Shown here one piece after another: positions 46,370 to 54,194 of a stretch of DNA of 64,000 nucleotides. The notes under the pieces are model-generated. The model saw only the letters and a program-made list of their open reading frames with translations, searched no databases and had not been told where the DNA came from. Each line of letters opens with the position of its first letter. Within the stretch, counting starts at the first letter, position 1. This DNA is from Flavobacterium aquicola (lineage in GTDB: Bacteria > Bacteroidota > Bacteroidia > Flavobacteriales > Flavobacteriaceae): contig NZ_QUNI01000002.1 in NCBI RefSeq assembly GCF_003385115.1, positions 248,001 through 312,000 on the forward strand, given 5' to 3'. The position numbers and the translations under genes were made by a program.

Positions 46370-46434
46370 ACCGCTTTTTTAAGCTTTTTTTGAAAACTTT
46401 GAAAATCTTGTTTTTCCTTTGTTTTCGAGCTTTT

Positions 46435-46456
46435 GCGGAGAAAGAGGGATTCGAAC
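46435..46456 (-). repeat. att copy within the intact tRNA-Ser 3' end
   Basis: 22 bases identical to 11098-11119. They overlap the T-arm and acceptor end of the tRNA, so insertion leaves the tRNA intact because the element supplies the same 3' end. Confidence 0.9.
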
Positions 46457-46520
46457 CCCCGGACCTGTTACAGTCAACAGTTTTCAAGACTGCCGCATTC
46501 GACCGCTCTGCCATTTCTCC
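46436..46520 (-). tRNA. tRNA-Ser (anticodon UGA)
   Basis: On the minus strand GGAGAAA (start) pairs with TTTCTCC (end), with discriminator G at 46436. The anticodon arm is CAGT-CTTGAAA-ACTG, giving anticodon TGA. A long variable arm, typical of serine tRNAs, and the T-loop GGTTCGAATCC follow. Length 85; CCA is not encoded (TTTCTCCG-CA). It serves as integration site for element B. Confidence 0.95.
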
Positions 46521-46762
46521 AGTATGTCGCTATCATTTCCTGATTGCGAGTGCAAATATAAGAACCTTTTTTGGTTATGCAAGTGTATTTTTAGAAAATT
46601 TACACCTCTTTTTAAAGGAACTTTTTAATTGTTTCATTTACTATGCGTTACACACAAAACTTTTTTTTAAAAAATTTTCTATAACTAATGAATCATTGGC
46701 AAAAGTGACTAAAAAAAGCTTTGGCTCACATTATAATTGCGTGTTAGCAGTCAAAATAATAA

Positions 46763-46801
46763 AAAAATCCCTCCGAATATAATTCCGAAGGATTTTTTTA
46801 T
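46763..46801. terminator. Hairpin terminator between tRNA-Ser and the tandem array
   Basis: AATCCCTCCGAAT and ATTCCGAAGGATT pair (11 of 13) around ATA, with A-run before and T-run after, so it can work both ways: for ribBA read-through on the minus strand or for plus-strand transcription. Confidence 0.7.
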
Positions 46802-46821
46802 TATCGAGGACTGACCAACCA

Positions 46822-47004
46822 ATCAACAATTAACCATCAACAATTAACCATCAACAATTAACCATCAACAATTAACCATCAACAATTAACCATCAACAAT
46901 TAACCATCAACAATTAACAATCAACAATTAACAATCAACAATTAACAATCAACAATTAACAATTAACAATCAACAATTAACAATCAACAATTAACAATTA
47001 TCAA
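46822..47004. repeat. 14-bp tandem repeat array
   Basis: About 13 units of ATCAACAATTAACC. The first units end in ACC and the later ones in ACA, with short partial units (AACAATTA) between. It begins near the stop of ribBA and shows no spacers, so it is a minisatellite, not CRISPR. The remainder of 46521-46821 holds only the hairpin above. Confidence 0.9.
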
Positions 47005-47008
47005 TTAT

Positions 47009-48142
47009 CTAATACTTCACATATTCTGTAATTTCCAGCCCGTACCCTATCATCCCTACTCTTTTGCTTTGCTCAGTATTGGAAACTAAACGGATTTTAG
47101 AAATATCGATATCATGCAGTATTTGAGCTCCAATTCCATAATCTTTGGTATCAATAACAACTTTAGGAGCTTTCATTGTCCCCTCAGATTGGAGGGCTTT
47201 CAATTCAGTAATACGGTTCAGTAAATTTACAGCCGACATATCCTGATTGATAAATATAACGGCTCCTTTGCCATTATCATTTATAATTTTAAACATATTA
47301 TCTAATTGCTGATCAACATTATTAGTCAGTGTTCCTAATAAGTCGTTATTTACCTGCGAAGAATGGATCCTTGTTAATATAGACTCTCCAAGATTCCATG
47401 TTCCTTTAGTCAGTGCGATATGAATCTGCTTGTTGGTAATCTGCTCGTAAGCTCTCAGACGAAAAGTTCCAAAACGGGTGTTGATATCGAAATCTTCCTT
47501 TTTGATAATTAAGCTGTCATGCTGCATTCTATAGGCTACCAAAGCTTCAATAGAAACCAGTTTTAAATTGAATTTCTTAGCCACTTTAGCCAGTTGCGGC
47601 AGGCGGGCCATAGAACCGTCTTCATTCATGATTTCAACAATCACCCCAGCTGGTTTAAAACCTGCCAAACGGGCAAAATCAATAGCTGCTTCAGTATGTC
47701 CTGTTCTTCGCAGAACACCGCCCTGTTTGGCAATCAATGGAAAAATATGTCCGGGACGAGCCAAATCATGGGGCTTCGTGCTTGGATCAACTAATGAAAG
47801 TACTGTTTTAGCTCTGTCGGCAGCCGATATTCCGGTTGTTACCCCTTTACCTCTCAAATCTACCGAAACGGTAAAAGCAGTTTCCATAGGATCGGTATTA
47901 TTATTTACCATTACGTGCAGTCCTAACTCTTTACAGCGGCTTTCGGTTAATGGAGCACATATTAAACCACGGCCGTGTGTGGCCATAAAATTGATCATTT
48001 CGGGAGTTACTTTATCGGCAGCAGCCAAAAAATCACCTTCATTTTCGCGGTCTTCATCATCAACTACAATAATAACTTTGCCTTGGCGAATGTCTTCGAT
48101 GGCTTCTTCTATAGTGTTGAGCTGTATTTTTGTAGCAGACAT
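47009..48142 (-). CDS. ribBA: RibBA: DHBP synthase with a degenerate GTP cyclohydrolase II domain
   Basis: 377 residues. Residues 1-about 200 are an intact 3,4-dihydroxy-2-butanone-4-phosphate synthase: DDEDRENEGDF, THGRGLICAP, TTGISAADRA, RPGHIFPL, RTGHTEA, all catalytic boxes present. The second half follows GTP cyclohydrolase II but its zinc site reads HSSQVNNDLLGTLTNNVDQQ, where the normal enzyme has three cysteines (SECLTGDxFGS.RCDCG), and the RQEGRGIGL box reads NQDMSAVNL. Only the first activity is therefore expected; another gene must supply GTP cyclohydrolase II for riboflavin synthesis. It is 1 bp from the LptF/G permease gene on the same strand. Confidence 0.92.
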   Translation of the reverse strand: MSATKIQLNTIEEAIEDIRQGKVIIVVDDEDRENEGDFLAAADKVTPEMINFMATHGRGLICAPLTESRCKELGLHVMVNNNTDPMETAFTVSVDLRGKGVTTGISAADRAKTVLSLVDPSTKPHDLARPGHIFPLIAKQGGVLRRTGHTEAAIDFARLAGFKPAGVIVEIMNEDGSMARLPQLAKVAKKFNLKLVSIEALVAYRMQHDSLIIKKEDFDINTRFGTFRLRAYEQITNKQIHIALTKGTWNLGESILTRIHSSQVNNDLLGTLTNNVDQQLDNMFKIINDNGKGAVIFINQDMSAVNLLNRITELKALQSEGTMKAPKVVIDTKDYGIGAQILHDIDISKIRLVSNTEQSKRVGMIGYGLEITEYVKY

Positions 48143-48143
48143 T

Positions 48144-49592
48144 TTATTCTTTATTTTGAGATGGAATTATTTTTTGAAATATTTTCTGAAATGCTTTCTG
48201 TATAGGCGTCAATAATACATCAAGATTTATCAGGCCAATATCATTTGTTGCACGGTATGTTAGTAAAAGTGCCAATGGCGTTAAAATCATCGAGGACATC
48301 CACGAGCCAAAAAAAGGTGCAAGGCCGTCTTCCTGAGAAATTCTTTTGCCAAAGGTATTGATAAAGTGAAACGATATAAAAATCAATACTGCAAATACGA
48401 TTGGTAAGCCAATCCCCCCTTTTCGAATAATAGCACCCAAAGGAGCTCCTATAAAAAACATTAAAAAACAGGCATATACAATAACAAACTTATCATTTAA
48501 TGACAAAATATGGCTGTTTATATTTTTCTTTTTATTGTCCAGTTCGGTTTTAGTAGCATCAATAGAATAAAGCAGACTTTGTGCATTACTGCTGGCAGTC
48601 GCCAAAATCGTTCCCTTTTTTTCATTATCAAAAAGAGATAATAAATTTTTCACCAGTCCTTTTTTTCTTGGAGCTGGTGCTTTATTATTATTAAGAACCT
48701 GCAGTCTAGAGGTGCTGGTTTCCGAAAAAGCGATAATATCATTATCTCTGTTTTTATTCAGGGAATCCAAAGTATACTTTAAATCACTAACATTAAGCAT
48801 GTTATTTGTATTCGACACCGATTCGTCTTTGGTATCCACTTTATTCATTTGGGATAAATCGATATTGATCCGGTAAACTTTAAAGGAACTTTTTGCAAAA
48901 GGCAGTTTGCTCCTTTCTTCATACTTTTTGGGTACAATATCTTGATAATAGTTCCCGTCGTTTAAAACCAGCTGCAGCAGATTTGTTTTTTCATTACTTA
49001 TTAATTCTCCGTTTGTGGCACGGATTACCGTTTTACCGCCATCCCCGTTTTGTGCTTTTTGATGAATCGTAATACCGGTCAGACGATTGCCGTTTTCCCC
49101 TGATTTTTTATTCACCTTGATATTGTACATCCCGACATCACTGAATTGCCCTTCAGTAATAGCCAGAGCAGGCTTAGCCTGAGCAATATTTTTTCTGAAA
49201 TTGATAAACTTAAATTCAGCATACGGAATCACATTATTAGCAAATAAAAAAGCAATAATGCTCAATATCGCAATGGCAATAGTCAGGCTTCGCATAGCCC
49301 GCTGCAGTGAAATTCCGGAAGATTTCATCGCCGCAAACTCATAATGTTCAGATAAGTTTCCAAAAGACATTATCGAAGCCAATAAAATAGAAAGCGGTAA
49401 TACCAAAGGCACAATCCGGGGCATCGAAAAAGCCAAAAATTTAACTACCATAAAGAAATCCAGATCTTTACCGGCTAATTCAGCTATAAACAGCCAGACA
49501 GTCTGCAGTATGAATACGAAAAAGAGGATAACAAATACCGTGGCAAATGTACCTAGAAAAGTTTTTAATAAGTATTTGTCTAGAATTTTCAC
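48144..49592 (-). CDS. LptF/LptG-family permease (YjgP/YjgQ)
   Basis: 482 residues. Opens MKILDKYLLKTFLGTFATVF, the standard start of this family, with membrane segments near residues 10-35, 55-80 and 95-120 and three more near the C-terminus (about 375-470), and a large periplasmic domain between them. Role: inner-membrane part of the lipopolysaccharide export ABC transporter. It lies between lolA and ribBA, an arrangement typical of Flavobacteriaceae. Its middle carries a long Lys/Asn-rich insert (about 270-350). Confidence 0.9.
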   Translation of the reverse strand: MKILDKYLLKTFLGTFATVFVILFFVFILQTVWLFIAELAGKDLDFFMVVKFLAFSMPRIVPLVLPLSILLASIMSFGNLSEHYEFAAMKSSGISLQRAMRSLTIAIAILSIIAFLFANNVIPYAEFKFINFRKNIAQAKPALAITEGQFSDVGMYNIKVNKKSGENGNRLTGITIHQKAQNGDGGKTVIRATNGELISNEKTNLLQLVLNDGNYYQDIVPKKYEERSKLPFAKSSFKVYRINIDLSQMNKVDTKDESVSNTNNMLNVSDLKYTLDSLNKNRDNDIIAFSETSTSRLQVLNNNKAPAPRKKGLVKNLLSLFDNEKKGTILATASSNAQSLLYSIDATKTELDNKKKNINSHILSLNDKFVIVYACFLMFFIGAPLGAIIRKGGIGLPIVFAVLIFISFHFINTFGKRISQEDGLAPFFGSWMSSMILTPLALLLTYRATNDIGLINLDVLLTPIQKAFQKIFQKIIPSQNKE

Positions 49593-49599
49593 TAAATAA

Positions 49600-50286
49600 T
49601 TAGTCTAATTTATTGATGTAATAATTGGGATATTTACTCGCCGCAAAGGTAAATTGATTTTTTGGTAAAGCCTGATTTGTTTTAAAAGAATTCACGGTCA
49701 AAGTCGTTTTTGTGCCTTTTTTGCCAATTTCAATAATGTTGTAGATATTATTGGTTTTAGAGTCCACCCCTACCAAAATCTCTTTTCTCTGATCTTTTGG
49801 ATTGCTTGGTACCAATTTAATATACTGGATTTTTTTACCGCCCGCATTCTGAACGATATCCATCGAAAATTTATAGCCTTTATTAAAAAAAGTCAGCATT
49901 TTTGAAGGAGTAATAGCTGCCTCATCTTTATCATTCAGGGTCGAAACAGTGATTTCTTCGTCTTCAGGAACAATAGTATACGTCTTTTTTCCATCAAAAA
50001 GCTTCGTAATACCCATAAAATTCAGCACATATTGATTCCCTTTCATAACAACAGTTCCTTTGCTGTCCTGATTAATATTCTCTTTAGCATTATTCAGTGA
50101 ATATTTAAAATCAATGGTTATATTATCGTAACTTTTCACTTTAGCAGTTACCTTATCCAATAAAGCTTTCGCTTTTGCATCTTGAGCCTGAGAGGAAAAT
50201 CCAATAAAAAAGATCATTAAAAATCCCAAGATCATCTTAACTCCTATTTTGTTCTGTACTGTCATTTGTTCTGTGTTTTGTATCAA
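49600..50286 (-). CDS. lolA: Outer-membrane lipoprotein carrier protein LolA
   Basis: 228 residues from ATG 50286. An internal start (MILGFLMIFFIGFSSQAQ, residue 18) would give a tighter signal peptide and may be the true start. The mature part has the LolA fold pattern: SYDNITIDFKYSL, GTVVMKGNQYVLNF and the late GTKTTLTVNSFKTNQ. It ferries lipoproteins from the LolCDE complex across the periplasm. It is 7 bp before the LptF/G permease on the same strand. Confidence 0.88.
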   Translation of the reverse strand: MIQNTEQMTVQNKIGVKMILGFLMIFFIGFSSQAQDAKAKALLDKVTAKVKSYDNITIDFKYSLNNAKENINQDSKGTVVMKGNQYVLNFMGITKLFDGKKTYTIVPEDEEITVSTLNDKDEAAITPSKMLTFFNKGYKFSMDIVQNAGGKKIQYIKLVPSNPKDQRKEILVGVDSKTNNIYNIIEIGKKGTKTTLTVNSFKTNQALPKNQFTFAASKYPNYYINKLD

Positions 50287-50310
50287 ATTATTAATTCATT
50301 TGGGATCAAT

Positions 50311-50440
50311 TATTCGGGCGTGACTCTATTTAGGAAAGGGGCTTATTTTCGCGGCGGTCATTAGCCCCTTCCCTAAATAAAGTCGGGCTATCCATGCTAC
50401 TTTGGTAGCTTATTCCTATCCCTCACGCAAATCCGGGTAA
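50311..50440. repeat. Intergenic multi-hairpin repeat (REP-like)
   Basis: Contains TATTTAGGAAAGGGGCT, nearly complementary to AGCCCCTTCCCTAAATA (50330-50384), then GCTAC-TTTG-GTAGC, and TCACGCAAATCCGGG near the end. The structure is GC-rich against AT-rich flanks. It resembles dispersed repeats seen between Flavobacterium genes, but no other copy exists in this window. Confidence 0.5.
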
Positions 50441-50555
50441 CGGGAAATTTAGTGCAAAAATAAAAAGCTAAAAGGCGAAAAACATTAAAAAAAAGCTAAA
50501 TTATTAATACATGGAGATCAAAGTCTAAAAGTCCAAAATCAAGCAGTCTAAAAAT

Positions 50556-53015
50556 CTAATTTTCATTATTAAAAAACTGATCCAAGCTGGCCATATCCTG
50601 TATGTTCACGCTTCTGGCCTTACTGCCTTCAAAAGGGCCTACAATTCCAGCTGCCTCCAATTGGTCGATTAGTCGCCCTGCTCTGTTATAACCCAGTTTC
50701 AGTTTACGCTGCAATAATGATGCCGAACCCTGTTGCGCATTTACAATTACCTCAGCAGCTTCTCTAAATAAAGTATCTCTTTCCGAAATATCCATTTCTA
50801 AACTAAGACCACCGTCTTCACCAACAAATTCGGGAAGCAGATAAGCGGTCGCATATGCTTTTTGTGAACCAATAAAATCAACAATTTTTTCCACTTCAGG
50901 AGTATCCACAAAAGCGCACTGCACCCTTACAACATCATTCCCATTAGAGTAAAGTAAATCTCCGCGGCCAATTAACTGATCAGCTCCCTGTGTATCAAGA
51001 ATAGTTCGTGAATCAATTTTTGAAGAAACTCTAAACGCAATTCTCGCAGGGAAATTGGCTTTAATCAAACCTGTAATAACGTTTACCGAAGGTCTTTGAG
51101 TAGCAATAATCAAGTGAATCCCAATTGCCCTGGCTAATTGCGCTAGTCTGGCAATAGGCATTTCGACTTCTTTTCCAGCCGTCATAATCAAATCGGCAAA
51201 CTCATCGACTACTAATACAATATAAGGCAAAAATCGATGCCCGTTTTCAGGATTTAATTTACGGGATTTGAATTTTTCATTGTATTCCTTGATGTTACGA
51301 ACCATCGCATCTTTCAGCAGATTATAACGGTTGTCCATTTCCACACACAGCGAATTCAGCGTATTTACTACTTTTGCATTATCGGTGATAATCGCATCGT
51401 CAGTGTCAGGAAGTTTGGCCAGATAATGTCTTTCGATTTTATTAAAAAGTGTCAGCTCGACTTTCTTCGGATCGACCATGACAAATTTAATTTCGGCAGG
51501 ATGTTTTTTGTAAAGCAATGAAGTGATTACTGCATTCAGTCCAACCGATTTTCCTTGTCCGGTAGCACCTGCCATCAGTAAGTGAGGCATTTTGGCCAAA
51601 TCGACAACAAATGTTTCATTCGAAATGGTTTTCCCCAAAGCAATAGGCAGTTCCATTTCGGCTTCCTGAAATTTAGCAGAACCAATCACGCTTTTCATAG
51701 AAACCATCGTAGGATTCTTATTCGGAACCTCGATTCCAATAGTTCCTTTTCCAGGAATTGGAGCAATAATACGAATTCCTAATGCTGAAAGCGACAAAGC
51801 GATATCGTCTTCTAAACTCTTAATCTTAGAAATACGGATACCGGCTTCGGGTACAATTTCATATAAAGTTACCGATGGACCAACGGTAGCTTTAATTTGT
51901 GCAATCTCGATTTTGTAATTGCGGAGTGTCTCAACAATTCTGTTTTTGTTCTCCTCTAATTCTTCCTGATTGATCGTAATGCCGCCGGTCGAATACTCTT
52001 TTAATAAATCGATGGTAGGATATTTATAATTGGATAAATCCAACGTAGGATCAAATAATCCAAAATCAGCTACCAATTTTGAAGCTAAATTTTCTTCTAT
52101 AATGTCTTCTTCAGGAGCTTTTTCAATTACAAAAGCTTCCTCTTTTATGGGTTCTGGGTTTGGAGGCAGAATATCCATCGGAAGCGGCTTGAGCGTAGGC
52201 TCCAGATTAATTTCAGAAGAACTTGAAATTGTTGGTTTTAAAGCCTCTTTATTAATTTCAAATTGAGAATTAGCTGTTTTTAAATGAATGTCGTCTATTA
52301 AATCTTCTTCCAGTTCTTCTGCAGGTTCTTCTACAGCAAATTCTTCCAGATTATAACTAGGATCATTTGATGAAACTACTGCCTGACGGACAGCCATATC
52401 TTCACTAATCTCTTTTTTGGTACTTTCAAAAAACGACTGTACTTTTTCTGGAGATACCTGCAGTTTGAAAATCAAATATATAATCAGCCCGAAAATCAGC
52501 CCTAACAGCGTACCGGTTTTTCCTATATAATCCTGAAGAAATAAATTTAGTTCATATCCGATAGTACCTCCTAATTCCGGTAACGATGCAGCAAAAAATC
52601 CAAACAGAACAGATAAAACAATAATGGCAAATAAGTCCCAAAACCATGTCGCTTTCAGCTTTTTGATCGAAAGATCTAAAACTAAATACATTCCGGTAAG
52701 GAAAAATAAACGCACAAAAAGAAAAGAGGCAATACCAAAACCGCGGTATATAATTAAATCAGCAAGATAGGCTCCAAATTTTCCGAGCCAGTTTTGAATT
52801 ACTTCTTTGCGGTCAGTCAATTCAGAAACAGCACTTTGATCTATTTTCCCATAAATAAAAAAGGAAACAAATGCTACCAATAATGCTATCGAAAATAAAA
52901 CCAGAAGAGCACCCAAAACAATTCTGTGCTGTTTAGTTAACTGCCAGGATTTTACATCTTTGGATTCGGAATCTTTCTTTTTATCTAAAGTTTCTTTTTT
53001 TGTAGATTTTGCCAT
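50556..53015 (-). CDS. ftsK: DNA translocase FtsK
   Basis: 819 residues. N-terminal four to five membrane segments (about 28-190), a variable acidic linker (200-320), then the FtsK motor with Walker A MAGATGQGKSVG (near 480), FVMVDPKKVELTLF, PYIVLVVDEFADLI and the RPSVNVITGLIKANFPARIA box, ending with the gamma winged helix (QQGSASLLQRKLKLGYNRAG) that reads KOPS-type signals. Role: septum-anchored chromosome-dimer segregation. No break seen. Confidence 0.96.
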   Translation of the reverse strand: MAKSTKKETLDKKKDSESKDVKSWQLTKQHRIVLGALLVLFSIALLVAFVSFFIYGKIDQSAVSELTDRKEVIQNWLGKFGAYLADLIIYRGFGIASFLFVRLFFLTGMYLVLDLSIKKLKATWFWDLFAIIVLSVLFGFFAASLPELGGTIGYELNLFLQDYIGKTGTLLGLIFGLIIYLIFKLQVSPEKVQSFFESTKKEISEDMAVRQAVVSSNDPSYNLEEFAVEEPAEELEEDLIDDIHLKTANSQFEINKEALKPTISSSSEINLEPTLKPLPMDILPPNPEPIKEEAFVIEKAPEEDIIEENLASKLVADFGLFDPTLDLSNYKYPTIDLLKEYSTGGITINQEELEENKNRIVETLRNYKIEIAQIKATVGPSVTLYEIVPEAGIRISKIKSLEDDIALSLSALGIRIIAPIPGKGTIGIEVPNKNPTMVSMKSVIGSAKFQEAEMELPIALGKTISNETFVVDLAKMPHLLMAGATGQGKSVGLNAVITSLLYKKHPAEIKFVMVDPKKVELTLFNKIERHYLAKLPDTDDAIITDNAKVVNTLNSLCVEMDNRYNLLKDAMVRNIKEYNEKFKSRKLNPENGHRFLPYIVLVVDEFADLIMTAGKEVEMPIARLAQLARAIGIHLIIATQRPSVNVITGLIKANFPARIAFRVSSKIDSRTILDTQGADQLIGRGDLLYSNGNDVVRVQCAFVDTPEVEKIVDFIGSQKAYATAYLLPEFVGEDGGLSLEMDISERDTLFREAAEVIVNAQQGSASLLQRKLKLGYNRAGRLIDQLEAAGIVGPFEGSKARSVNIQDMASLDQFFNNEN

Positions 53016-53033
53016 TCTTGAATTAAATTGAAC

Positions 53034-53408
53034 CTATAAAAATTTTGGGATATAAATAATAAGACCAATAGCTATTGCTGTTAATGCAGCAAAAAATACA
53101 GCTCCAGCTGCAATATCTTTGATAAAACCAATTCTTTCGTGATAATTAGGATGAATAAAATCGGCAATTTTTTCGACCGCTGTATTCAATCCTTCGATAC
53201 TCATCACCAATCCGATAGCCATAGTTTGAAAAAGCCATTCGGTGGTAGAAATATGGTAATAAAAACCAGCAATACTCATCAGGATTCCAAGAGAAAACTG
53301 AACCATTATACTGTGCTCGGTAGTTATTAATTTTACGGCTCCAAGAAAAGCGTATTTCACGCTTTTCAACCGGCCGGTAAGTAATGTATTGTCTTTTTGA
53401 AATTCCAT
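53034..53408 (-). CDS. Diacylglycerol kinase family protein (DgkA-like)
   Basis: 124 residues, three membrane helices. The active-site helix VMSIEGLNTAVEKIADFI matches the conserved E-x-x-N-T-A-x-E motif of bacterial DgkA/undecaprenol kinase. It phosphorylates diacylglycerol or undecaprenol in the inner membrane. It lies 18 bp upstream of ftsK and 9 bp downstream of tpx, same strand, so probably one operon. Confidence 0.9.
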   Translation of the reverse strand: MEFQKDNTLLTGRLKSVKYAFLGAVKLITTEHSIMVQFSLGILMSIAGFYYHISTTEWLFQTMAIGLVMSIEGLNTAVEKIADFIHPNYHERIGFIKDIAAGAVFFAALTAIAIGLIIYIPKFL

Positions 53409-53417
53409 CGTAGACGT

Positions 53418-53915
53418 TTAAAGTACTGCTAATGCAGCTTCATAATTAGGTTCATGCGCAATTTCACCAACTTGCTCTGTATGAGTTACCACACCATTTT
53501 CATCAGTAACAATAATTACTCGGGAATGTAAGCCAGCTAACGGTCCGTCAACAATGTCAAGACCATTGTTTTTTCCAAAAGTACCTTCCTGAAAATCAGA
53601 TAAGTTTACAACATTTTCAAGTCCTTCAGCACCACAAAAACGTTTTTGGGCAAATGGCAGGTCTCTAGAAATACATAAAACGGTAGTATTTGCTAAACTG
53701 CTGGCACTTTCGTTAAATTTTCTAACAGAAGTAGCACATGTTCCAGTATCAATACTTGGAAAAATATTCAAAACTAATTTTTTGCCTGCAAAAGTGCTTA
53801 AATCTGCAATAGACAAGTCGTTTTGAACTAATTTAAAATCAGCCAGTTTTGAACCTACTTTTGGTAATTCACCTGAAGTGTGGATTGGATTTCCTCCCAA
53901 CGTTATAGTCGCCAT
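53418..53915 (-). CDS. tpx: Thiol peroxidase Tpx
   Basis: 165 residues from ATG 53915 (MATITLGGNPIHTSG). The frame is open 9 codons further, but this is the conserved Tpx start. Peroxidatic Cys in FPSIDTGTCATSVRKFN and resolving Cys in RFCGAEGLENV, the 2-Cys atypical peroxiredoxin arrangement. It reduces H2O2 and organic peroxides with thioredoxin. First gene of the tpx-dgk-ftsK run. Confidence 0.94.
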   Translation of the reverse strand: MATITLGGNPIHTSGELPKVGSKLADFKLVQNDLSIADLSTFAGKKLVLNIFPSIDTGTCATSVRKFNESASSLANTTVLCISRDLPFAQKRFCGAEGLENVVNLSDFQEGTFGKNNGLDIVDGPLAGLHSRVIIVTDENGVVTHTEQVGEIAHEPNYEAALAVL

Positions 53916-53986
53916 ATTTTTTGTTTTTTTTGTGAGGTTCAAAAGTAAGGATTAATATTTGAATCTAAAAGTATTATATAATTTGT

Positions 53987-54107
53987 CACGGCATTCGCTT
54001 TTAAAAATTTCCGCCACAACCCGAGCGATAACGAACAGACGGAGCAATTACACAAATTGTCACAAATTGTCTCCAGAATTAGTTCTAGTTTTAAAACGAA
54101 TGCCGTG
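53987..54107. repeat. Long-spaced inverted repeat (MITE/REP-like)
   Basis: Left arm CACGGCATTCGCTTTT (53987-54002) and right arm AAAACGAATGCCGTG (54093-54107) are complementary apart from one extra base. Between them ACACAAATTGT occurs, followed by a second CACAAATTGT. It lies between the divergent tpx and thioredoxin-like genes. It may be a small non-autonomous insertion or a folded leader. Confidence 0.5.
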
Positions 54108-54194
54108 CAGCGAACGACTCCCTTTTTAATCCAGATAAAAAGCAGTAAATTGCAGCTTCGACAATTCCATACAATCAGCACAAATTATCAATAG

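Larger units (their letters stand above)
11098..46456. mobile_element. tRNA-Ser-integrated defence island (element B), about 35 kb
   Basis: Bounded by exact 22-bp repeats of the tRNA-Ser 3' end (11098-11119 and 46435-46456). The element's tyrosine recombinase is next to the intact tRNA, and related 51-bp repeats lie just inside both ends (11172-11222 and 46271-46321). Cargo: Wadjet, NucS-like nuclease, a broken helicase, type I restriction plus ATPase/HNH plus McrBC, an NTase/HEPN-like pair and AbiEii. Mobilization traits: MobC-like protein, excisionase-like protein, oriT-like inverted repeat. No relaxase, coupling protein or conjugation genes were seen, so it is best called a mobilizable or decayed integrative element. 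Confidence 0.88.

Noticed and set aside
46822..47004. CRISPR-like array
   Set aside because: Units are 14 bp with no spacers and no cas genes in the window; a plain tandem repeat.
53939..54181. 80-codon minus-strand open frame upstream of tpx
   Set aside because: It spans a repeat-like inverted structure and has scattered Cys/Trp with no domain; better explained as intergenic.
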